Assembly: GCA_937928555.1 (NCBI GenBank) | Contig: CALFWR010000099.1 | Location: forward strand, 1 to 45,388 | Reading direction: 5' to 3' | DNA length: 45,388 nt | DNA from: an uncultured Pirellulaceae bacterium | GTDB taxonomy: Bacteria > Planctomycetota > Planctomycetia > Pirellulales > Pirellulaceae | Shown here: one piece after another, positions 17,269 to 27,048 of the stretch | Numbering within the stretch: the stretch's first letter is position 1 | How the letters are laid out: every line of letters begins with the position of its first letter | Program-made: the position numbers and the translations under genes | Notes under the pieces: model-generated | What the model saw: only the letters and a program-made list of their open reading frames with translations | What the model was told of the DNA's origin: nothing | The model's database searches: none

Positions 17269-17437
17269 TTCATCAGCGAGGTGAACTGTTCGGCGACAAC
17301 TATTTGTTCCCTTTAGCGACATTTGGAATTCCCGGAGGCGATCCTGCTTTGGGGGAATAGCCCGGAGGGCGCTATATCATTGCCGGTGGCGTCAGCCACC
17401 GGAGTTTGCTTTTGTGGATGCTCAAGCCCGGAGGGCG
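17269..17437. repeat. Relic type B sequence and CCCGGAGGGCG hairpin repeats
   Basis: About 17269-17345 resembles a decayed type B core (CAGCGAGGTGAAC; GCGATCCTGCTTTGGGG, compare copy 8). Then the motif CCCGGAGGGCG occurs twice (from 17361 and from 17427). Between them is a perfect 8-bp hairpin, CCGGTGGC (17383-17390) with GCCACCGG (17395-17402). These look like dispersed repeats. No gene is seen. Confidence 0.5.
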
Positions 17438-17514
17438 ACACATGTTTTTAGTGGGAGTTACTTCCAGATGTATTTTTGATCATATTCAACGTCATGATCG
17501 GCGAGTATCTTCAA

Positions 17515-17700
17515 CCGGAATTATTCACGACGCCGGGCGTTGATTGCGGTTAAATCTCGCCAGGCGTACCCGAAAGCTGGATCGCCTCCAGGAATTCGGT
17601 TCACCTCGCTGATGAATTCCAAAACAGGATTTTTTTCGTACTGATACGGTGTTCAATGAGTGAACGGAAAGCCACGCCCGCACCTCGTGAATAATCCGAG
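17515..17700 (-). mobile_element. Short inverted-repeat element, copy 4 (type B core)
   Basis: The ends CCGGAATTATTCACGACGCC and CACCTCGTGAATAATCCGAG enclose a divergent type B core (GGTTCACCTCGCTGATGAA). The flanks TTCAA (17510-17514) and TTAAA (17701-17705) differ at one position, a possible aged target duplication. Confidence 0.8.
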
Positions 17701-17824
17701 TTAAATGGTAATCCCACTGGCTTGCTCCCAAAATCAGCCACCCTGCGACGAGTGAGTCTCGCCAGAGCGCAGCACGGGATCTTTACCATACAACACAGTC
17801 GCGAATGGAGTTCTCTACAATCAA

Positions 17825-18196
17825 ATGCAATCTTTTGAAGCAGGCCAGGCGTGGGCATATGCAACAAGGGCGAACGAGCAAAGATCACGAATCGTCATTT
17901 GTCTTGTCGAGCCCCACGCGGATCTGGGCGAAATTGTTCACATCCAAGTCAACGAACTCAATTTCAAGAACAAACACGCTGCAACCGGGTTCAGCAGTAA
18001 GATCGAACACATGCCATACTCTGCCAGCGCACTGCGCGAATCAGGGATCACTTTTGATGGATTTGTGAATCAAATTCCAGACATTACCGATGGTTACCAG
18101 CAATGGAAAACTGAATTCGACAAAGGCGATGCTGGCATTTGGTCCGTTCCCGTATCAGAGGCTGTAGAACGCATGGAGCAAACGCTCAACCAGTAA
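17825..18196 (+). CDS. Conserved-looking small soluble protein, function unknown
   Basis: A 123-aa frame from the ATG at 17825. The sequence MQSFEAGQAWAYATRANE, then RIVICLVEPH, LGEIVHIQVNELNFKN and a Glu-rich amphipathic end has the composition of a real folded protein, with no signal peptide or membrane segment. I recall similar short 'F-x-AGQ-x-W-x-Y-x-TR' proteins in other bacteria but know no function for them. It lies in a repeat-rich region, 124 bp downstream of element copy 4, and its neighbours give no clue. Confidence 0.6.
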   Translation: MQSFEAGQAWAYATRANEQRSRIVICLVEPHADLGEIVHIQVNELNFKNKHAATGFSSKIEHMPYSASALRESGITFDGFVNQIPDITDGYQQWKTEFDKGDAGIWSVPVSEAVERMEQTLNQ

Positions 18197-18311
18197 ATAT
18201 GCACTGCATATCAAACGGATGAACGTGACTTCGGACTTGCACGTGGTTTAGAATTGGATGTTCAACGTTCCGACTCGGTGACCACGGACATTATCCAGGC
18301 GAGGCAGTGGC

Positions 18312-18614
18312 ATGGCTGACAAGAAAAAAAATCCCTACGCCACCCCATCGGTGGCAACACAACCTAATTCACGCCCGCAGATTGATACGCCGACAAAATA
18401 CTCGGTTATCACCCGGCTTGCGGTCGTTTTGACCATCTATCTGTTTGCGGTGTCCGTGTTTGCAATCTTTGTTGGCGATGGTGGATTCATGAATGGGCAG
18501 TGGACCCGCAGTCACTGGCGCGACGCATTGGCTGGCCTTGGCGCCGCTACTTTGTCATTGATCGTATCAATCTGTTTGATCCGCCGAGACCAAAAACTTA
18601 ACCAGTACCCATGA
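18312..18614 (+). CDS. Small two-helix membrane protein with N-terminal NPYATPS motif
   Basis: A 100-aa protein. A polar head (MADKKKNPYATPSVATQP) resembles the 'NPYxxP' leaders frequent in planctomycete small membrane proteins. Two hydrophobic segments follow (about 33-53, VITRLAVVLTIYLFAVSVFA; and about 75-92, LAGLGAATLSLIVSICL), and the protein ends in a basic tail. The stop TGA (18612-18614) is immediately followed by element copy 5, and the ATGA containing it forms that element's apparent target duplication, so the gene end survived the insertion intact. Function unknown. Confidence 0.65.
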   Translation: MADKKKNPYATPSVATQPNSRPQIDTPTKYSVITRLAVVLTIYLFAVSVFAIFVGDGGFMNGQWTRSHWRDALAGLGAATLSLIVSICLIRRDQKLNQYP

Positions 18615-18802
18615 CCCGGAATTATTCACGACAACGGGCGTTGATCGGGTTGAACCACACAAAAGCTAACGCGACACCGGGTTCGCCTAGGAAATTTCGG
18701 TTCACCTCGCCGATGAAGTGCAGGAAAGCAATTTTACCCGGACTGATACGGCGTTCATTGACTGAACTGCAAGTCACGCCCACGCCTCGTGAATAATCAG
18801 GG
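18615..18802 (-). mobile_element. Short inverted-repeat element, copy 5 (type B core)
   Basis: The ends CCCGGAATTATTCACGACAA and CGCCTCGTGAATAATCAGGG flank a core nearly identical to that of copy 2. ATGA occurs on both sides (18611-18614 and 18803-18806), a 4-bp direct repeat. Confidence 0.88.
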
Positions 18803-18914
18803 ATGAAGGTAAGCGTCTACGGTTCGTAGCTTATGCATCCGCGGTACCGGCTTGACTTCCCATTGAATTGCTTTGCGATCGTTCGCACCTTTCTCGGACA
18901 AATTTTCTGCACGT

Positions 18915-20501
18915 TCATGGGGCCAGGCGATCCTCCCACGACTCAATCTTGAGCTCCATTTTCAGATGATCTTCGTCTGGCCCAAACGTGTTTTTGCCCG
19001 CAACGGTTTTAAGAGTTGCGGACTGGATCTGAAAGACGCTATCCTGACCGACGTACACAAACGGCTGCAGTGAATAGGGATCAACCGGTGGTTGGGTGGA
19101 AAAAAGATCAGCAACATCGTCGGGAGACTTTGGCCAGGCACCCGTTTGCTTTTTGAAGATACTTGATGCGATCGCATGTTGCATCGTGCGCAACCTTGTC
19201 TTGCTCGCGAACTCCGCCTGGCAGATTTGCATTGCCGCAGGCATCATCAGGTTTGAGATCATCTCGCCCGCCCATTTACCTTTGGACTTGCGACCAAACA
19301 GCACCGACGTGATTCCGTCACCGACGGCCCGTTTTTCGAACGCCACCAGTTCCGCATCCATATCACTGATCCGCTGTTTGAGCAGCTCAAAATTCTCTTC
19401 GCGGGCAACTTCGGCCAGTCGATCGTAGCGAGCATTCATGACCCGGAGCGTTTCATTCCAGTCGATAAATGTACTCCCAAACGCCAACGCACTTTCGACC
19501 TCGCCACCGATCATACCGTTCAGGTCTTTGCGACCTCGGGCCATCGATATCACCGCGTCGATCGCCATCCACCGCTCCGCCTGATCGATCCGCTTCGCCG
19601 TCCCGCCAACCGGCTGAAGATTCTCAGCCCACTTCAACAACTGCTTCAGTTGGTCGACGCTGGCTTTTTCGCTGGCACAAACAACCCGGATTCGTTCGTA
19701 AGCGCCGTTGGTAATGCCGGACCCAATCAACTGCTCGATCAACGTCCAGCCACTCCCGATGTGGACTCCCAAACGATGCACCGCCTGCAAGTCGCTTACG
19801 CAGCGATCAACGTCACCCAGTTGCAAGCGTTGCATTGCACCAACAGACAGACAATCCCCCATGTCCTTGAAGTGATTCAACCACAACAGGTTGGCAGTCA
19901 TCAGCTTCGGATAGTTTGGCGAAACCAGCGGATAGAAATACCCCGATCGACTGATTCCCTCGCGAGCCGTTTCCATCGATGGCTCATTCACTTCAAGCCA
20001 CTGAACCAATCCGGGAAAATCCTCTTTGGACCATGGATAACTTGCCGCATAATCGAACGCAACCGAAAGGTGCTCATCGGCACCAACCCCCAGCAACGCC
20101 GTTCCATCCGACTCTTCGACAAACGAGTAGAACGAAACAAAGCCGTTCCCGTCATCAACCGGCGGCGAAACACCCAATTGGTCAAAAAACATCGACTCCA
20201 ATTCGAGGTTGACGTTGGGAAGGACGCCAACCGCGTCAATCAATCTGACAACGGCATTGTTGTCCGGCGTCACTCCCTGCGAGTTGTGCAAGTTGGCCGC
20301 AGCAAGAAAATCGGGCTCCCCGTTTGCATCCAAAGGCTCCGTGATGAGCGTCGTTTCAGCACCAACTTGAACCACCGGCCGCCCATCGCCAGGCCCGGTT
20401 CGAAAATTAAAGACCAACCAGATCAACAGCAGCGAAAGCAACCCTGCACCGATGAACAACAACAGCCTCAGGCATCCGGGGTGAGCTCTTTCATTGTTCA
20501 T
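18915..20501 (-). CDS. Membrane-anchored planctomycete hypothetical protein
   Basis: 528 aa from the ATG at 20499-20501, which has AGGA six bases upstream; a TTG one codon earlier is less likely. The N-terminus is a short polar leader, then one membrane segment at about 12-32 (LRLLLFIGAGLLSLLLIWLV). The rest is soluble and mostly helical, with DANGEPDFLAAANL near the start and PDDVADLFSTQPPVDPYS near the end. The C-terminal segment (TGAWPKSPDDVADLF, DPYSLQPFVY) resembles pieces seen in many planctomycete proteins that pair a membrane anchor with a long helical domain. I know no function. The gene stands alone between element copies 5 and 6. Confidence 0.7.
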   Translation of the reverse strand: MNNERAHPGCLRLLLFIGAGLLSLLLIWLVFNFRTGPGDGRPVVQVGAETTLITEPLDANGEPDFLAAANLHNSQGVTPDNNAVVRLIDAVGVLPNVNLELESMFFDQLGVSPPVDDGNGFVSFYSFVEESDGTALLGVGADEHLSVAFDYAASYPWSKEDFPGLVQWLEVNEPSMETAREGISRSGYFYPLVSPNYPKLMTANLLWLNHFKDMGDCLSVGAMQRLQLGDVDRCVSDLQAVHRLGVHIGSGWTLIEQLIGSGITNGAYERIRVVCASEKASVDQLKQLLKWAENLQPVGGTAKRIDQAERWMAIDAVISMARGRKDLNGMIGGEVESALAFGSTFIDWNETLRVMNARYDRLAEVAREENFELLKQRISDMDAELVAFEKRAVGDGITSVLFGRKSKGKWAGEMISNLMMPAAMQICQAEFASKTRLRTMQHAIASSIFKKQTGAWPKSPDDVADLFSTQPPVDPYSLQPFVYVGQDSVFQIQSATLKTVAGKNTFGPDEDHLKMELKIESWEDRLAP

Positions 20502-20523
20502 CAATTATCCTGACGGCTATCAA

Positions 20524-20710
20524 TCCGGATTATTCACGACGACGGGCGTTGATTCTACGTCTGGCCAACAGCAGCGAGGGAAAAGCTGAATTTCAACAAG
20601 AAATGTAAATCATTCAGTAGATGAAAACCACAGCGATCGTTTCATCGCATCAGAATCGCGGATCACTGTCTCAACTGATTCTGACGCCCACGCCTGGTGA
20701 ATAATCCGGG
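20524..20710 (-). mobile_element. Short inverted-repeat element, copy 6 (type A core)
   Basis: The ends TCCGGATTATTCACGACGAC and CGCCTGGTGAATAATCCGGG enclose a type A core. A perfect 5-bp direct repeat, ATCAA, flanks it at 20519-20523 and 20711-20715. Confidence 0.88.
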
Positions 20711-20742
20711 ATCAACAACCTAATTGCATGGTATCAGGCCGT

Positions 20743-23685
20743 TTATTCTTCCTGCTCGTAATCGGACATCGGCGGGCAAGTGCACACCAGGTTCCGGTCA
20801 CCGTAAACGTTGTCGACCCGATTGACCGCTGGCCAAAACTTCGCAAGCCTTGTGGCTTTGTCGGGAAAGACAGCTTTTGCGATCGGGTAGCTGCGCTGCC
20901 ACGCTTCATCAGTGATGTCAAACATCGTATGCGGGGCATGACGCAGGGCACTGTCTTCGATGGCGATCTTACCATCTTCCACCTCGCGAATCTCCTCGCG
21001 GATGGAAATCAATGCATCACAGAACCGGTCAAGCTCTTCAAGCGACTCGCTTTCGGTCGGTTCGATCATGATCGTGCCGGCCACCGGCCAACTCATCGTC
21101 GGTGCGTGAAAACCATAATCCATCAGCCGCTTGGCGACGTCGACTTCGTCAATGCCGACCGCTTCCTTGATCGGACGAAGGTCAATGATGCACTCGTGGG
21201 CAACGCGATTGTTCTTCCCGCGGTACAGAACCTCAAAATGACCCTGGAGCCGTGTCGCGACGTAATTCGCATTTAGAATCGCGATCTGGGTGGCTTTCTT
21301 CAGGCCTTCGCCGCCCATCATCTGAATGAACATCCACGAAATCGGCAAAATCGAAGCCGAACCGAACTCGGCCGCAGACACCGCAAACTGATTCGTTTCC
21401 GGTTCCGCAAAAGGACTTTCCACGTGCCCTGGCAAAAACGGAGCAAGGTGCGACTTCACGCCGATGGGCCCCATTCCCGGCCCGCCCCCGCCATGCGGAA
21501 TACAAAACGTCTTGTGCAAGTTCAAGTGAGAAACGTCCGAACCGATCTTGCCCGGCGCGACCAGCCCGACCAGTGCATTCATGTTCGCGCCGTCCATGTA
21601 CACCTGACCGCCGTGCTGATGAATCAGGTCGCAGGCTTCGCGAACGGTCTCCTCAAACACGCCATGGGTGCTTGGATAGGTAATCATCAAGCTGGAAAGA
21701 TTCTCGCGATGCGTTTCGACTTTGTCACGAAGATCCGCCATGTCGATATTGCCGTCGTCATCCGTTTTCACGACGACGACTTTCAGTCCCATCATCGTCG
21801 CGCTGGCCGGGTTGGTGCCATGAGCCGAACTGGGAATCAGGCAAATGTCGCGATGACCTTCGCCGAGCGATTCGTGGTAGCGGCGAATCGCCAACAACCC
21901 CGCGTACTCGCCCTGGGCTCCGGAGTTGGGCTGCATCGACATCGCGTCATAGCCGGTAATTTCGATCAACCACGCTTCGAGCTCTTCGATCATCTGCCGG
22001 TAGCCGATCGTCTGCTCTTCGGGAGCAAAAGGATGGACTTCCGAGAACGCCCCCCACGAAACAGGAATCATTTCCGACGTCGCGTTAAGTTTCATCGTGC
22101 ATGAGCCCAGCGGAATCATACCATGGGTCAGCGAATAGTCCCGGTTCTCCAGACGCTTGAGATAACGCAGCATCTCGGTTTCGCTGTCGAACTTGTTGAA
22201 CAGTTCGTGACTCATGAAATCCGACTCACGAATCAGGCTGTCAGGAATCGCATCGGCAAACGACGGGCCGACTTCCAGTTCAATGTCTTCGTCGGCGTTC
22301 GATCCCGGGCAAAAGACCTCCACAATCTGAAAGATGTCTTCGAAGGAAGTCGTTTCATCCAGGCTGATGCCAACAAAGTCTTCTTCGAAGAGCAGGTTGA
22401 TTCCAGCTTCCTCGCATCGTTCCCACAACTCTTCCATGTTGGAAGTCTCAACACGGATCGTGTCAAAAAAGTTCTCGTGACGAATCTTGCAACCGGCTTT
22501 CTCAAGGCCACTGGCCAACAGTTGCGCCAAAAAATGCACGCGGCTGGCGATCATCGACAGCCCCTCGGGGCCATGCCAGATCGCGTAAAACGCAGCCATA
22601 TTTGCCAACAGCGCCTGAGCGGTGCAAATGTTCGACGTCGCTTTGTCGCGCCGAATGTGCTGCTCGCGAGTCTGCATCGCCATTCTCAACGCGCGATTAC
22701 CACGCGCGTCTTTGGAAACACCAATCACACGCCCGGGAACGGCACGCTTGTACTTGTCTCGGGTGGCAAAGAAAGCCGCATGCGGTCCACCGAATCCCAT
22801 CGGCACACCAAACCGCTGCGAACTGCCCACAACCACATCGGCACCCATCTCGCCGGGCGGCTTGATCAAAGCCATCGCCAACAGGTCCGTCGCCACAACC
22901 ACCAGGCAATCCTTGCGATGAGCCGCTTCGATCAGCTCACTCAAATCGGAAACGCTTCCACTGGCTGCGGGGTACTGGAAAAACGCCCCAAAGCAATCAT
23001 GCTGCGTCAGTTCATCCGCCGCTCCGGTTACAAGATCGATCCCCATGAACGTTGCACGCGTCTTGAGCACATCAAGCGTCTGCGGAAAAATATCCTCGCT
23101 GACAAAAAACCGGGTGGATTTGCTTTTCTTGTTCGATCGCTTGCAAAGTGCCATCGCTTCGGCCGCCGCCGTGCCCTCGTCCAATAGCGACGCATTGGCG
23201 AACTCCATCCCCGTCAAATCGATGACCATCTGCTGGAAAGCCAACAGTGACTCCAGCCTTCCCTGGGAAATTTCGGCCTGGTAAGGCGTGTAAGCCGTGT
23301 ACCAACCGGGGTTCTCCAGCACGTTTCGCTGGATCACCTTGGGGACGATCGTGCCGTAGTAGCCCTGACCGATGAAGCTCCGCTCGACGGCGACTTCACC
23401 AGCAAACTGCGCCAATATTTCCAACGCTTCGTGTTCGGTCGTCGGCTCGGGCAGGTACGTCGAATCCGCGTCATACTCGGCGTCATTTTCCAACAGCAGG
23501 TTTTCAGGAATCGTTGACCGGATCAAATCATCCAGGGACTTTGCGCCGACGACTTCCAACATCCTCGGCAAATCCGAATCACGAGGCCCAATATGTCGAC
23601 GAATAAAGTCACTCTGCTGGAATAGTCGGCCGATGGTGACATGTTCTTCGTGAGTTTTGGATTCTTGCTGGTCCGCAGTTGCCAT
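20743..23685 (-). CDS. gcvP: Glycine dehydrogenase (decarboxylating), P-protein, single-chain
   Basis: 980 aa, the size of the fused P-protein, in contrast to the split gcvPA/gcvPB form. It decarboxylates glycine with PLP and passes the aminomethyl group to the lipoyl arm of GcvH. The N-terminal half shows the family start ([20 protein letters not shown]) and [14 protein letters not shown] sequence ([20 protein letters not shown]). The C-terminal half shows the PLP-lysine motif [20 protein letters not shown], with [11 protein letters not shown] before it. It is the last gene of a gcvT-gcvH-gcvP order on the minus strand; the gcvH-gcvP gap is 243 bp, so it may have its own promoter. No truncation is seen. 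Confidence 0.97.
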   Translation of the reverse strand: MATADQQESKTHEEHVTIGRLFQQSDFIRRHIGPRDSDLPRMLEVVGAKSLDDLIRSTIPENLLLENDAEYDADSTYLPEPTTEHEALEILAQFAGEVAVERSFIGQGYYGTIVPKVIQRNVLENPGWYTAYTPYQAEISQGRLESLLAFQQMVIDLTGMEFANASLLDEGTAAAEAMALCKRSNKKSKSTRFFVSEDIFPQTLDVLKTRATFMGIDLVTGAADELTQHDCFGAFFQYPAASGSVSDLSELIEAAHRKDCLVVVATDLLAMALIKPPGEMGADVVVGSSQRFGVPMGFGGPHAAFFATRDKYKRAVPGRVIGVSKDARGNRALRMAMQTREQHIRRDKATSNICTAQALLANMAAFYAIWHGPEGLSMIASRVHFLAQLLASGLEKAGCKIRHENFFDTIRVETSNMEELWERCEEAGINLLFEEDFVGISLDETTSFEDIFQIVEVFCPGSNADEDIELEVGPSFADAIPDSLIRESDFMSHELFNKFDSETEMLRYLKRLENRDYSLTHGMIPLGSCTMKLNATSEMIPVSWGAFSEVHPFAPEEQTIGYRQMIEELEAWLIEITGYDAMSMQPNSGAQGEYAGLLAIRRYHESLGEGHRDICLIPSSAHGTNPASATMMGLKVVVVKTDDDGNIDMADLRDKVETHRENLSSLMITYPSTHGVFEETVREACDLIHQHGGQVYMDGANMNALVGLVAPGKIGSDVSHLNLHKTFCIPHGGGGPGMGPIGVKSHLAPFLPGHVESPFAEPETNQFAVSAAEFGSASILPISWMFIQMMGGEGLKKATQIAILNANYVATRLQGHFEVLYRGKNNRVAHECIIDLRPIKEAVGIDEVDVAKRLMDYGFHAPTMSWPVAGTIMIEPTESESLEELDRFCDALISIREEIREVEDGKIAIEDSALRHAPHTMFDITDEAWQRSYPIAKAVFPDKATRLAKFWPAVNRVDNVYGDRNLVCTCPPMSDYEQEE

Positions 23686-23928
23686 GAGGTCGCTCTGATG
23701 ATTTGTTTCTGAACAGGTTCGTCAAACGAACCCCGTAATTGTTAATGGAAGCCAAGAACTGGACGAACACGCGAGCATTGAACTTTGGCGACGCCGGACC
23801 CAACGGCTTGGCCTCGCGACGGTGAACCAATCAGCGAACCGACATCAGCCGAAGTTCACAACTGCTGCAACCCACTGCAACCGCGACACCCAGTTTCGCC
23901 CAAGTGCGAAAACTCTCGCGGGCGGCGT

Positions 23929-24321
23929 CTATCCTTCGTTGCACATCTTTTCGTAAGCCGCGTGGTCCAACAGTTTGGCAAGCGAGTCCTCGCTGGAAAG
24001 CTTCACTTTGATGATCCAACCCTGAGAGTAAGGATCGTCGTTGAGTGTTTCAAGGCTCTCAGGCAACGCCGAATTGACCGCGATGACTTCGCCATCGACA
24101 GGGCTGTACATGTCGCTGGTCGCTTTCACTGATTCGACTTCACCGAAAGACTCGCCCGCGGTCACGCTCGAACCCACTTCAGGAAGTTCCATGTAAACCA
24201 GGTCGGTGAGGGCTTCGACAGCGTGTGCCGAAATTCCCACGGTGGCAACCTTGTCGCCCCCTTCGTCGGTAACGTGAGCCCACTCATGCGATTCGGCAAA
24301 AAGATAATTTTCAACTGACAC
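23929..24321 (-). CDS. gcvH: Glycine cleavage system H protein
   Basis: 130 aa if it starts at the GTG at 24319-24321. That start has GGGGA 9 bases upstream and gives the normal H-protein length. A longer frame from an ATG at 24372 would add 17 residues with no counterpart in the family. The protein shuttles the aminomethyl group on a lipoyl-lysine; Lys66 lies in the expected context (GEVESVKATSDMYSPVDGEV). The start SVENYLFAESHEWAHV and the end SQGWIIKVKLSSEDSLAKLL are typical. It lies 87 bp downstream of gcvT and probably shares its transcript. Confidence 0.95.
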   Translation of the reverse strand: MSVENYLFAESHEWAHVTDEGGDKVATVGISAHAVEALTDLVYMELPEVGSSVTAGESFGEVESVKATSDMYSPVDGEVIAVNSALPESLETLNDDPYSQGWIIKVKLSSEDSLAKLLDHAAYEKMCNEG

Positions 24322-24408
24322 GATTTTGACTCCCCGTCGTTCGTTCGAAATACCGGTGTTGGCCAAAGCCATCTGTCTGGTTCACGTCGTCGCGCGACCC
24401 ACAGTGAC

Positions 24409-25524
24409 TCAAGCCTCTCTCTTGTAAAAAGGCAACTCCACGACAACGCCGTCGTGAATCTTGCCGCGAATATCGAATTGGACTTGCGTGCCGGGCTCGC
24501 CGTACTGACGGTCGATGTAGCCCATCGAAATCGACTTTGCGACGGTGGGGCCAAACGTCCCGCTGGTGACTTTGCCCACAACATTGCCATCGACGACAAC
24601 CGGCACGTTTTCGCGAGCAGCGCGTTTGCCTTCAAGGACAAAACCTACTCGGACGCGCAGTGATTCATTTTTCCTGGCAGCAAGGATCGCTTTCTTGCCC
24701 GGGAACTGGCGACCCTTTGTATTGATCGCAAAGCCCAACGAGGCTTGCGCCGCGTTGATGCCCTCTGAAAGCTCGTGACCGTACAACGGCATCGCGGCTT
24801 CCAGTCGCAACGTATCCCTCGCCGCAAGACCACAGACGCCACCGCCAACAGCACCGGCGAGCTCAACCAGTTGCTCCCAAATTTGAGTCGCGTTTTCAGC
24901 CGGCACAATCAGCTCGCATCCGTCTTCACCGGTATAGCCGGTCCGCGACACGATGACTTCGACATCACCGATCATTGTCGTTGCGCCTTCGTAGTTCCCT
25001 AGGCTCGCGGGATCCAGATCCGTCAGCTTGACGACCTCTGCATTGGCCTTCGGACCCTGAACAGCAATCATGGCGGTCGCAGCGGTTCGGTCCTCCAAAG
25101 CTGCCGCATCGCCGAACTTCTCAGTCAACCAAGCGACGATTTTCGCGCGGTTACTCGCATTGACCACCATCATGTAAAACGGCTGCGAGTCGATTCCAGT
25201 CAAGTGATAAACAAGCACATCGTCCAAGATCCCGCCTTCGTCATTGGTCAACAATGAGTAGCGAATCTTTCCGCCCGCAACGCCCGCGATCCGCCGCGTC
25301 GTCAACGCGTCCAAGGCAGATTCAACATCGGCACCGGAAAACCACAGCCGACCCATGTGAGAGACATCGAACAACCCGATCGCGTTGCGAGTCTGATTGT
25401 GCTCCTGCACGATGCTGGAGTACTGGATCGGCATCGACCAACCCGCAAAATCGACCATCTTCCCGCCGCTTTTGCCGTGCCAGCAATGCAAAGGTGACTT
25501 CAGCACCTGCTCAACTGAACTCAT
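24409..25524 (-). CDS. gcvT: Aminomethyltransferase, T-protein of glycine cleavage
   Basis: 371 aa, full family length. It transfers the methylene group from the H-protein arm to tetrahydrofolate, releasing ammonia. Visible landmarks are the N-terminal SPLHCWHGKSGGKMVDFAGW and MPIQYSSIVQEH, the folate-binding region LLTNDEGGILDDVLVYH, SRTGYTGEDGCELIVP, and the C-terminal PTVAKSISMGYIDRQYGEPG. It is the first gene of the gcvT-gcvH-gcvP set. I looked for a glycine riboswitch in its leader and did not find one. Confidence 0.96.
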   Translation of the reverse strand: MSSVEQVLKSPLHCWHGKSGGKMVDFAGWSMPIQYSSIVQEHNQTRNAIGLFDVSHMGRLWFSGADVESALDALTTRRIAGVAGGKIRYSLLTNDEGGILDDVLVYHLTGIDSQPFYMMVVNASNRAKIVAWLTEKFGDAAALEDRTAATAMIAVQGPKANAEVVKLTDLDPASLGNYEGATTMIGDVEVIVSRTGYTGEDGCELIVPAENATQIWEQLVELAGAVGGGVCGLAARDTLRLEAAMPLYGHELSEGINAAQASLGFAINTKGRQFPGKKAILAARKNESLRVRVGFVLEGKRAARENVPVVVDGNVVGKVTSGTFGPTVAKSISMGYIDRQYGEPGTQVQFDIRGKIHDGVVVELPFYKREA

Positions 25525-25909
25525 TGTTGAACTCCAGACATACCATCAGTTCCTGCTGTGCCCCGCAAGGAAGCACCCAGTTGATTTAAACCGTCACTGC
25601 AATCGGTGACGCCGGACGAGAAAATGTAAAAGAACAATCGTAGAACGGCTTTTTCCAACAAGCCCAAATTTCTACTGATCGCAGTGTATCACGGCTTTGC
25701 TCCCTTTCAACGGCCCAGTCTCCGCCGCTGCAAAAAAAGCCCGTAACTGGATCCAGCCCAGCACTTCGAATGTTAAAAGAAGTCCATTCCCGCGACTTTG
25801 CCGATTGGAATGATTGCACTTCAGTGAATCCACGACAAATGCTGCCCAAAATTTGCCAGAGCTGCTGCGCGCTGCAAGAATTGCCGTCATCCCTGATCGG
25901 CAAAAATCA
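25525..25909. promoter_or_regulatory. Divergent region between gcvT and the methyltransferase gene
   Basis: These 385 bases should hold promoters for both genes. Close to gcvT, GTCACTGCAATCGGTGAC (25593-25610) is an imperfect 6-bp hairpin, too little for a riboswitch call. The short frames here look like chance. No repeat is seen. Confidence 0.4.
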
Positions 25910-26860
25910 ATGCAAAACACACGCAGCAAAAATAGCGACATCGAAAACGTACTTTCTCCGGTCTCCGAACTGATGACCGACGAGTACCGACAGCTTCACT
26001 ACACCGACCTCGACGCCCATCCGGCAGTCCTTCAGGTCGATCAGTTCATGGATCGCGACCCGCACCCGATCCCAATGCCCGTCGACCGTGAGAACTACGG
26101 CAACCTCGCCGCCAGCCCACGCTACTGGGCGACAGGACTCAGCGACTGGCTGAACGTTCAGGACGCCATCTCACGGTTCGGTGCCGGCGACGGACAGTTG
26201 CTCCGCTACCTCGATTTCGGCTGCGCATCGGGCCGAGTCCTCCGCCACGCGAATACGTTCGCAGATACTGAAACCGATTTGTGGGGCTGTGACTTTGCTC
26301 CCTCGAACATCAACTGGATCAAGCGTTACCTCCCCAAGTCCATCAAGGGCTTTATCAACAACGCGATCCCGCACCTTCCCTTTCCCGATCAGACTTTCGA
26401 TTTGATCACCGCGTTTTCAGTGCTTACACACATCGATCAATTCGAAGACGCCTGGCTGCTTGAGCTGCGCCGATTAACCCGGCCCGACGGATTGCTTTAC
26501 CTCACCGTCCAGAACGAAGCTTCATGGTTGCGAGTCCCATCACGCCCCAACATGATGAAGCACCTCGAAAGGGCCAACTCGATCGAGGGAAATCCCATCC
26601 GCGCAGAAGAGGGCACTTTTGCAGAAGCGATGCCGCTGGACCGGATCGTATTTCGCATGACCAACGACGAGCAATACAATTGCAACGTCTGGCATTCGTC
26701 GGACTACATCCGCAGCCTCTGGTCACGTTACTTCGAGATCCTGCACATCGCTGACAACGCGCACACCAGCTTTCAGTCTGTGGTCATCTTGCGACCGCTG
26801 GACGAAAGACGGCTTTCTCGCACCGACGCCGAAGCACTCAAGCGCTCCAAGCCCCGGTAG
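25910..26860 (+). CDS. Class I SAM-dependent methyltransferase
   Basis: 316 aa from the ATG at 25910; the frame is open 32 codons further up, but that part does not look like coding sequence. The SAM-binding motif I is LRYLDFGCASGRVLRH at about residues 100-115. It is followed by an acidic motif II (DLWGCDFAPSNINWIKRYLP), motif post-I/III residues (HLPFPDQTFDLITAFSVLTH) and RLTRPDGLLYLTVQNE. This is the Methyltransf_11/25 pattern. The substrate cannot be told; the N-terminal ~90 residues and the C-terminal 'H-S-S-D-Y-I' part may bind it. Divergent from gcvT and not in an obvious operon. Confidence 0.85.
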   Translation: MQNTRSKNSDIENVLSPVSELMTDEYRQLHYTDLDAHPAVLQVDQFMDRDPHPIPMPVDRENYGNLAASPRYWATGLSDWLNVQDAISRFGAGDGQLLRYLDFGCASGRVLRHANTFADTETDLWGCDFAPSNINWIKRYLPKSIKGFINNAIPHLPFPDQTFDLITAFSVLTHIDQFEDAWLLELRRLTRPDGLLYLTVQNEASWLRVPSRPNMMKHLERANSIEGNPIRAEEGTFAEAMPLDRIVFRMTNDEQYNCNVWHSSDYIRSLWSRYFEILHIADNAHTSFQSVVILRPLDERRLSRTDAEALKRSKPR

Positions 26861-27004
26861 GCGCTCCAGAACCAAAAATCCTGTCAACGCGTTTTTCACT
26901 CAAATGGAATGCGACCCGAGAGAGCCTTTGTCACTGCCGCCTTCGATCGAACCACTTCGATGTAAATCACCGAAGCATTGGCTGAGGTCATAATAAAGTA
27001 GCCT

Positions 27005-27044
27005 GACCCCGTTTCTCCGCACGCGACCCCGTTTCTCCGCACGC
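27005..27044. repeat. Perfect 20-bp tandem duplication
   Basis: GACCCCGTTTCTCCGCACGC occurs twice head to tail (27005-27024 and 27025-27044), directly after the end of the toxin gene. It may be a replication slip or a trace of a recombination boundary. Confidence 0.85.
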
Positions 27045-27048
27045 GCAC

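Noticed and set aside
24322..24372. 17-residue extension of GcvH from an upstream ATG
   Set aside because: H proteins start close to the SVENYLF-type sequence and the GTG at 24321 has a good ribosome site; the extension has no counterpart in the family.
25525..25700. Possible glycine riboswitch upstream of gcvT
   Set aside because: Glycine riboswitches often precede gcv operons, but the minus-strand leader lacks the conserved cores; only a short imperfect hairpin at 25593-25610 is present.
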